A stretch of DNA of 64,000 nt from Enterobacter sp. ENT03 (GTDB lineage Bacteria; Pseudomonadota; Gammaproteobacteria; Enterobacterales; Enterobacteriaceae), in the NCBI RefSeq assembly GCF_019218745.1, contig NZ_JAHUXA010000011.1, forward strand, positions 93,217-157,216, in the 5' to 3' direction. Position numbers and translations under genes: made by a program. The notes under the pieces are model-generated. The model was not told the DNA's origin, searched no databases, and saw only the letters and a list, made by a program, of their open reading frames with translations. Below, one piece after another: positions 60,071 to 64,000 of this stretch. Numbering within the stretch: position 1 is the stretch's first letter; each line of letters opens with the position of its first letter.

Positions 60071-61096
60071 GTGATGCCTCAGTCTCTGCCCCGGTCGGGG
60101 GAACCCAAACGCCGCTTCAGCTGGCCGGTGGGTACGCCGCAAATCATTGCCTTGCTGCTGGTGCTGGTGGTGGACAGCCTGGTCGCGCCGCACTTTTATC
60201 AGGTGATTTTGCAGGATGGCCGCCTGTTCGGCAGCCCGATTGATATTCTTAACCGCGCCGCCCCCGTCGCGCTGCTGGCGATTGGGATGACGCTGGTGAT
60301 CGCCACCGGCGGCATCGATCTTTCTGTCGGCGCAGTGATGGCCATTGCCGGGGCGACGGCGGCCTCGATGACCGTCGCCGGGCACAGTCTGCCGGTGGTG
60401 ATCCTGGCCGCGCTCGGATCCGGCGTGCTGGCCGGATTATGGAACGGCGTGCTGGTGGCGATCTTAAAGATCCAGCCTTTTGTTGCCACGCTGATCCTGA
60501 TGGTGGCCGGACGCGGCGTGGCGCAGCTCATCACCTCCGGGCAGATCGTCACCTTTAACGCCCCCAGTCTGTCGTGGCTCGGCAGCGGTTCGCTGCTGCT
60601 GTTTCCGACGCCAGTGATCATCGCGCTGTTAACGCTCATCGCCTTCTGGCTGTTCACCCGCAAAACGGCGCTCGGCATGTTTATCGAGGCGGTGGGGATC
60701 AATATCCGTGCGGCGAAAAACGCGGGCGTGAACACGCGCATGGTGGTGATGCTGACCTACGTCCTGAGCGGCGTGTGTGCGGCCATTGCCGGTATTATCG
60801 TCACCGCGGATATTCGCGGCGCTGATGCCAACAACGCCGGGCTGTGGCTGGAGCTGGATGCCATTCTGGCGGTGGTGATCGGCGGCGCATCGCTGATGGG
60901 CGGGCGCTTTAACCTGCTGCTGTCGGTGGTGGGGGCGTTGATTATTCAGGGGATGAATACCGGGATCCTGCTGTCCGGTTTCCCGCCGGAACTCAATCAG
61001 GTGGTGAAAGCCGTCGTCGTCATGTGTGTGCTGATCGTGCAGTCCCCGCGATTTATTGCGCTGATTAAAAGGAACCGTGGTCATGATAAAACGTAA
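60071..61096 (+). CDS. ytfT: YtfT, galactofuranose ABC-transporter permease
   Basis: 341 residues from GTG 60071 (GGAGAAG 4-10 bases upstream, E. coli length 341); ATG 60074 is the next in-frame alternative. About nine hydrophobic segments, RbsC-like permease family with GMTLVIATGGIDLSVGAVMAIAG. It forms the membrane channel with YjfF. It starts 10 bases after ytfR and overlaps yjfF by 14 bases. Confidence 0.93.
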   Translation: MMPQSLPRSGEPKRRFSWPVGTPQIIALLLVLVVDSLVAPHFYQVILQDGRLFGSPIDILNRAAPVALLAIGMTLVIATGGIDLSVGAVMAIAGATAASMTVAGHSLPVVILAALGSGVLAGLWNGVLVAILKIQPFVATLILMVAGRGVAQLITSGQIVTFNAPSLSWLGSGSLLLFPTPVIIALLTLIAFWLFTRKTALGMFIEAVGINIRAAKNAGVNTRMVVMLTYVLSGVCAAIAGIIVTADIRGADANNAGLWLELDAILAVVIGGASLMGGRFNLLLSVVGALIIQGMNTGILLSGFPPELNQVVKAVVVMCVLIVQSPRFIALIKRNRGHDKT

Positions 61097-62084
61097 CCTG
61101 CCATTGATGATCACGCTCGGCGTGTTCGTGCTTGGCTACCTCTACTGCCTGACGCAGTTCCCCGGTTTTGCCTCGACCAGGGTGATCTGTAACATTCTGA
61201 CGGACAACGCCTTTCTCGGCATTATTGCCGTCGGCATGACCTTTGTGATCCTCTCCGGCGGTATCGATCTGTCGGTAGGCTCGGTGATCGCGTTTACCGG
61301 CGTTTTTCTTGCCAAAGCGATCGGCTTCTGGGGGATGTCGCCGCTGGTGGCCTTCCCGCTGGTGCTGGCGATGGGCTGTGCGTTTGGTGCGTTTATGGGG
61401 CTTTTGATCGACGGGCTGAAAATCCCGGCGTTTATCATCACCCTGGCGGGAATGTTCTTTCTGCGCGGCGTCAGCTACCTGGTGTCTGAAGAGTCCATTC
61501 CCATTAACCATCCGATTTACGACACGCTTTCCAGCCTGGCGTGGAAAATCCCCGGCGGTGGACGGCTCAGCGCGATGGGGCTGTTGATGCTCGGCGTGGT
61601 GGTGATCGGCATTTTTCTCGCGCACCGCACGCGCTTTGGTAATCAGGTCTACGCCATCGGCGGTAGCGCCACCTCAGCAAACCTGATGGGCATCTCCACG
61701 CGCAGCACCACCGTGCGCATCTATATGCTCTCCACGGGTCTTGCGACGCTGGCGGGCATTGTCTTCTCGGTATACACCCAGGCGGGCTATGCGCTGGCGG
61801 GCGTGGGCGTGGAACTGGATGCTATTGCGTCGGTAGTGATTGGCGGCACGCTGTTAAGCGGCGGCGTCGGGACGGTATTAGGTACGCTGTTCGGCGTGGC
61901 GATCCAGGGGCTGATCCAGACCTATATTAACTTTGACGGCACGCTCAGCTCGTGGTGGACGAAGATTGCCATTGGCATTCTGCTGTTTATCTTTATCGCG
62001 CTACAGCGTGGCCTGACGGTGTTGTGGGAGAACCGCCAGAGCTCGCCGGTGACACGCATTAGCACGGCGGCAACAAAGCTATAA
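61083..62084 (+). CDS. yjfF: YjfF, galactofuranose ABC-transporter permease
   Basis: 333 residues from ATG 61083 (MIKRNLPLMITLGVFVLGYLY, as in E. coli); GTG 61077 is an upstream alternative. Nine or so hydrophobic segments, RbsC-like (GMTFVILSGGIDLSVGSVIAFTG). It is the second permease subunit; YtfT and YjfF likely form a heterodimer. Last gene of the operon; no convincing terminator, the chemoreceptor promoter follows in 25 bases. Confidence 0.93.
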   Translation: MIKRNLPLMITLGVFVLGYLYCLTQFPGFASTRVICNILTDNAFLGIIAVGMTFVILSGGIDLSVGSVIAFTGVFLAKAIGFWGMSPLVAFPLVLAMGCAFGAFMGLLIDGLKIPAFIITLAGMFFLRGVSYLVSEESIPINHPIYDTLSSLAWKIPGGGRLSAMGLLMLGVVVIGIFLAHRTRFGNQVYAIGGSATSANLMGISTRSTTVRIYMLSTGLATLAGIVFSVYTQAGYALAGVGVELDAIASVVIGGTLLSGGVGTVLGTLFGVAIQGLIQTYINFDGTLSSWWTKIAIGILLFIFIALQRGLTVLWENRQSSPVTRISTAATKL

Positions 62085-62108
62085 CACACTGAATTACCTC
62101 AAAAACGC

Positions 62109-62135
62109 TAAAGATTTTCCGGTGGCAGCCGATAA
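62109..62135 (+). promoter_or_regulatory. Sigma-28 (FliA) promoter of the third chemoreceptor gene
   Basis: TAAAGATT (62109-62116), 11 bases, GCCGATAA (62128-62135): 7/8 and 8/8 to the consensus with exact spacing. It ends 56 bases before ATG 62192. Confidence 0.88.
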
Positions 62136-62191
62136 CTCAAAATTACGCTCTGTTTGCGCCACGAAGTATCCCTGCTACCGGAATCATCATC

Positions 62192-63757
62192 ATGCTAAAA
62201 ACGCTATCGATTCGCACCGGCTTGCTGTCTTTACTGGCCGTTATGACATTACTCCTGCTGCTGGTCAGCGGCATGGGGATTTACGCCCTCACGCAAAGTT
62301 CCTCTTCCCTGCAACGCATTAATCACCTTCAGGGTGAGCAGATGGCGCGCCTGAATGAAGGGTATAACCTGATTTTACGCGCCCGCAACGAGGCCGGTCA
62401 GGCCGTACGCATGATGGAGGTCGGCTTACTGGATGACGCCGGAAAATCCGTCAAGGGCATCAACAATGAAATCACCCAGGCGCAAAAAGGCCTGCAGGCG
62501 GTGATCGAGGCGGGCGTCGATGACGAGGCCGGAAAACCGCTGCTGGACCGCCTGGCGAAAAGCTATGCCGCATACAATACGCAGGGCATCGTGCCGATGC
62601 AGAAAGCGCTCAATGAGCAAAGCCCGGACGGTTATTACGATCTACTGGAAAACACGCTGATCCCGGTATCGCGTCAGTTCGATAACGACATGCAGGCCTT
62701 CCTCACGTGGGGCGAAAACCGTGGCAAAGACGAAGTGAAAGCGGTGCAAAGCAGTAAAAATCGCGTCATGGTGTTTATCATTATTGCCGCGCTGCTGACG
62801 GCCGGGGTCATCGTACTGGCATGGCTGGTACTGCGTCACATGCTGTTAAAACCGCTCGACGTCTCGATTCGTCAACTGGAGCAGGTGGCCGCAGGCGATC
62901 TGACGCCGGTCAGCGCCGCCCCCGCCAGCAAGGAGTTCAACCGCCTGCTCGCCGCTATTGATGAGATGCGTCATGCGCTGGTGGGATCCGTCACCCGTGT
63001 ACGGGACGCCAGTGCGCACATTGATACCGGCAGCCGCGAACTGACCGCCGGCAATATGGATCTGGCGCAGCGCACCGAATCCACCGCCAGCTCCCTTGAG
63101 CAGACGGCGGCGAGCATGGAAGAGATCACTTCCACTGTGAAGCAGAATGCCGACAACGCCGAACAGGCGCACCAGCTGGCGAAAACCGTCTCCGATACCG
63201 CCGATCGCGGCAGTGAAATGGTGTGCTACGTGATCGAAAAAATGAGTGATATCGCCGGCAGTGCCAACCGTATCGCCGACATCCTCAGCGTTATCGATGG
63301 CATTGCCTTCCAGACCAATATTCTTGCGCTGAACGCCTCGGTGGAAGCTGCGCGAGCAGGGGAGCAGGGGCGTGGTTTTGCCGTGGTCGCCGCGGAAGTC
63401 CGTAACCTTGCCGGACGCAGCGCCGATGCCGCGAAAGAGATCCGCACGTTGATCGGCGATTCCAAAGCTCACGTCAGCGAAGGCAACGATCTGGCGATGC
63501 AGGCCGGGGAAACCATGGATGAAATCGCGGGTGAAGTGATGCGTATGACTACCTTGCTGCGTGAAATCGCCAGCGCCTCGCACGAGCAGAGCAAAGGCAT
63601 TGAGCAGGTGAATATCGCGGTAAACCAGATGGACGAAACGGCGCAGCAGAACTCCGCGCTAGTCCAGCAATCCGCAGCCGCGACCCGTTCGCTGGAAGAA
63701 CAGTCTCGTGCGCTGATGGAAGCCATGGCGTCGTTCAGATTACAGACGGCGGGATAA
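62192..63757 (+). CDS. Methyl-accepting chemotaxis protein (four-helix-bundle sensor, no tether)
   Basis: 521 residues: TM1 about 9-33, a TarH-like periplasmic four-helix bundle (about 34-190), TM2 about 192-214, HAMP, then the signalling domain with [51 protein letters not shown]. The usual [11 protein letters not shown] reads [11 protein letters not shown] here, an Ala-to-Ser change. The C-terminus ends SFRLQTAG, without an NWETF tether. A weak GGAATC ribosome site precedes ATG 62192. Ligand unknown. Confidence 0.9.
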   Translation: MLKTLSIRTGLLSLLAVMTLLLLLVSGMGIYALTQSSSSLQRINHLQGEQMARLNEGYNLILRARNEAGQAVRMMEVGLLDDAGKSVKGINNEITQAQKGLQAVIEAGVDDEAGKPLLDRLAKSYAAYNTQGIVPMQKALNEQSPDGYYDLLENTLIPVSRQFDNDMQAFLTWGENRGKDEVKAVQSSKNRVMVFIIIAALLTAGVIVLAWLVLRHMLLKPLDVSIRQLEQVAAGDLTPVSAAPASKEFNRLLAAIDEMRHALVGSVTRVRDASAHIDTGSRELTAGNMDLAQRTESTASSLEQTAASMEEITSTVKQNADNAEQAHQLAKTVSDTADRGSEMVCYVIEKMSDIAGSANRIADILSVIDGIAFQTNILALNASVEAARAGEQGRGFAVVAAEVRNLAGRSADAAKEIRTLIGDSKAHVSEGNDLAMQAGETMDEIAGEVMRMTTLLREIASASHEQSKGIEQVNIAVNQMDETAQQNSALVQQSAAATRSLEEQSRALMEAMASFRLQTAG

Positions 63758-63766
63758 GTACGTTAC

Positions 63767-63876
63767 CCCTCACCCCGGCCCTCTCCCGGGGGAGAGGGAG
63801 AAGAGCGGGCAAGTGCTCTGCCTGGGGAGAGGGATAAAGGTGAATCCGCGCTCGATCTGTTCCCTCTCCCTGTGGG
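63767..63876. repeat. CCCTCACCCC/CCCTCTCCC repeat element, interrupted at its right end
   Basis: CCCTCACCCC (63767-63776), a CCCTCTCCC/GGGAGAGGG hairpin (63779-63798), a spacer, then CGCTCGATCTGTTCCCTCTCCC (63849-63870) running into TGTGGG. By comparison with 49616-49705 and the usual form of the element, a closing GAGAGGG...GGTGAGGG part is missing after 63876. Confidence 0.8.
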
Positions 63877-64000
63877 CTGAGGTATCCCCAGAAAAATGAA
63901 AGGCACGATGAAGTGTGATCTACTGGTTGCGCTAACAATACAGAAGAGACCTCATCGTGCCTTTACAGACAGTTTGCCACAAATTTTTCTCCTCGTCCTT
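63877..64000. mobile_element. Left end of a possible insertion sequence, cut by the window edge
   Basis: Sequence unlike the flanking repeat begins about 63877 (CTGAGGTATCCCC). It holds a perfect 13-bp inverted repeat, AAAGGCACGATGA (63899-63911) and TCATCGTGCCTTT (63952-63964), 40 bases apart. A frame opens at GTG 63957 and stays open to the edge (VPLQTVCHKFFSSS). I do not recognise the family; the whole remains tentative. Confidence 0.35.

Overview
The window is a chromosomal segment of a gamma-proteobacterium in the family Enterobacteriaceae. From rlmB to yjfF the backbone follows the order I remember for the E. coli K-12 rlmB-yjf-aidB-ula-rpsF-rplI-ytf region. Proteins such as ribosomal S6/S18/L9, PriB, the Ula enzymes, TamA/TamB and YtfQRT-YjfF look close to full length and near-identical in key motifs. 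Moderate-to-high GC, many REP hairpins (GCCGGGTGGCGGC...-type) and CCCTCACCC/CCCTCTCCC repeats suggest Enterobacter, Lelliottia, Leclercia, Citrobacter or a close relative. I cannot settle the genus by eye. No tRNA, rRNA or CRISPR array was seen.

Layout. 1-5.7 kb: 3' part of rlmB, then a tight operon yjfI-yjfJ-(K+ channel-like gene)-yjfK-yjfL-yjfM-yjfC, a PspA/ATP-grasp envelope cluster with an extra channel gene. 5.7-12.1 kb: leftward trehalose operon treZ-treY-treX/glgX. 12.4-16.8 kb: aidB, a Cache-type chemoreceptor, and the DUF1471 genes yjfN and bsmA. 17-24.5 kb: yjfP and the L-ascorbate regulon (ulaR, ulaG, ulaABCDEF). 24.5-26.1 kb: rpsF-priB-rpsR-rplI with its promoter and a leader hairpin. 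26.2-33.1 kb: DMT exporter, ytfB, fklB, cycA, ytfE with an NsrR-type operator, and a Tsr-like chemoreceptor ending in NWETF. 33.1-40.8 kb: a 43-bp tandem REP array, ytfF with an AraC-type regulator, qorB/qorR, cpdB, cysQ, ytfJ, ytfK. 40.9-49.6 kb: two accessory sugar cassettes flanking ytfL/paeA: a RhaT-like symporter with an arabinose/fucose-isomerase-like enzyme, and three Gfo/Idh/MocA oxidoreductases divergent from a LacI regulator. 49.7-62.1 kb: msrA, tamA-tamB-ytfP, ppa and the galactofuranose ABC transporter ytfQRT-yjfF. 62.1-64 kb: a third chemoreceptor and the start of a possible insertion inside a repeat.

How the genes work together. Three chemoreceptors, none of which I recall at these sites in K-12, each carry a recognisable sigma-28 (FliA) promoter, so they should be transcribed with the flagellar regulon. 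TreX, TreY and TreZ form a complete route from glycogen/maltodextrin to trehalose. The ula genes form a complete L-ascorbate PTS and catabolic pathway to D-xylulose-5-phosphate. The accessory content (channel, treXYZ, chemoreceptors, rhaT/isomerase, Gfo/Idh trio) sits as neat insertions between conserved backbone genes. The candidates most worth a second look are the yjf envelope operon with its channel, the transporter-less Gfo/Idh/LacI cassette, the 43-bp REP array, and the interrupted repeat at the right edge.
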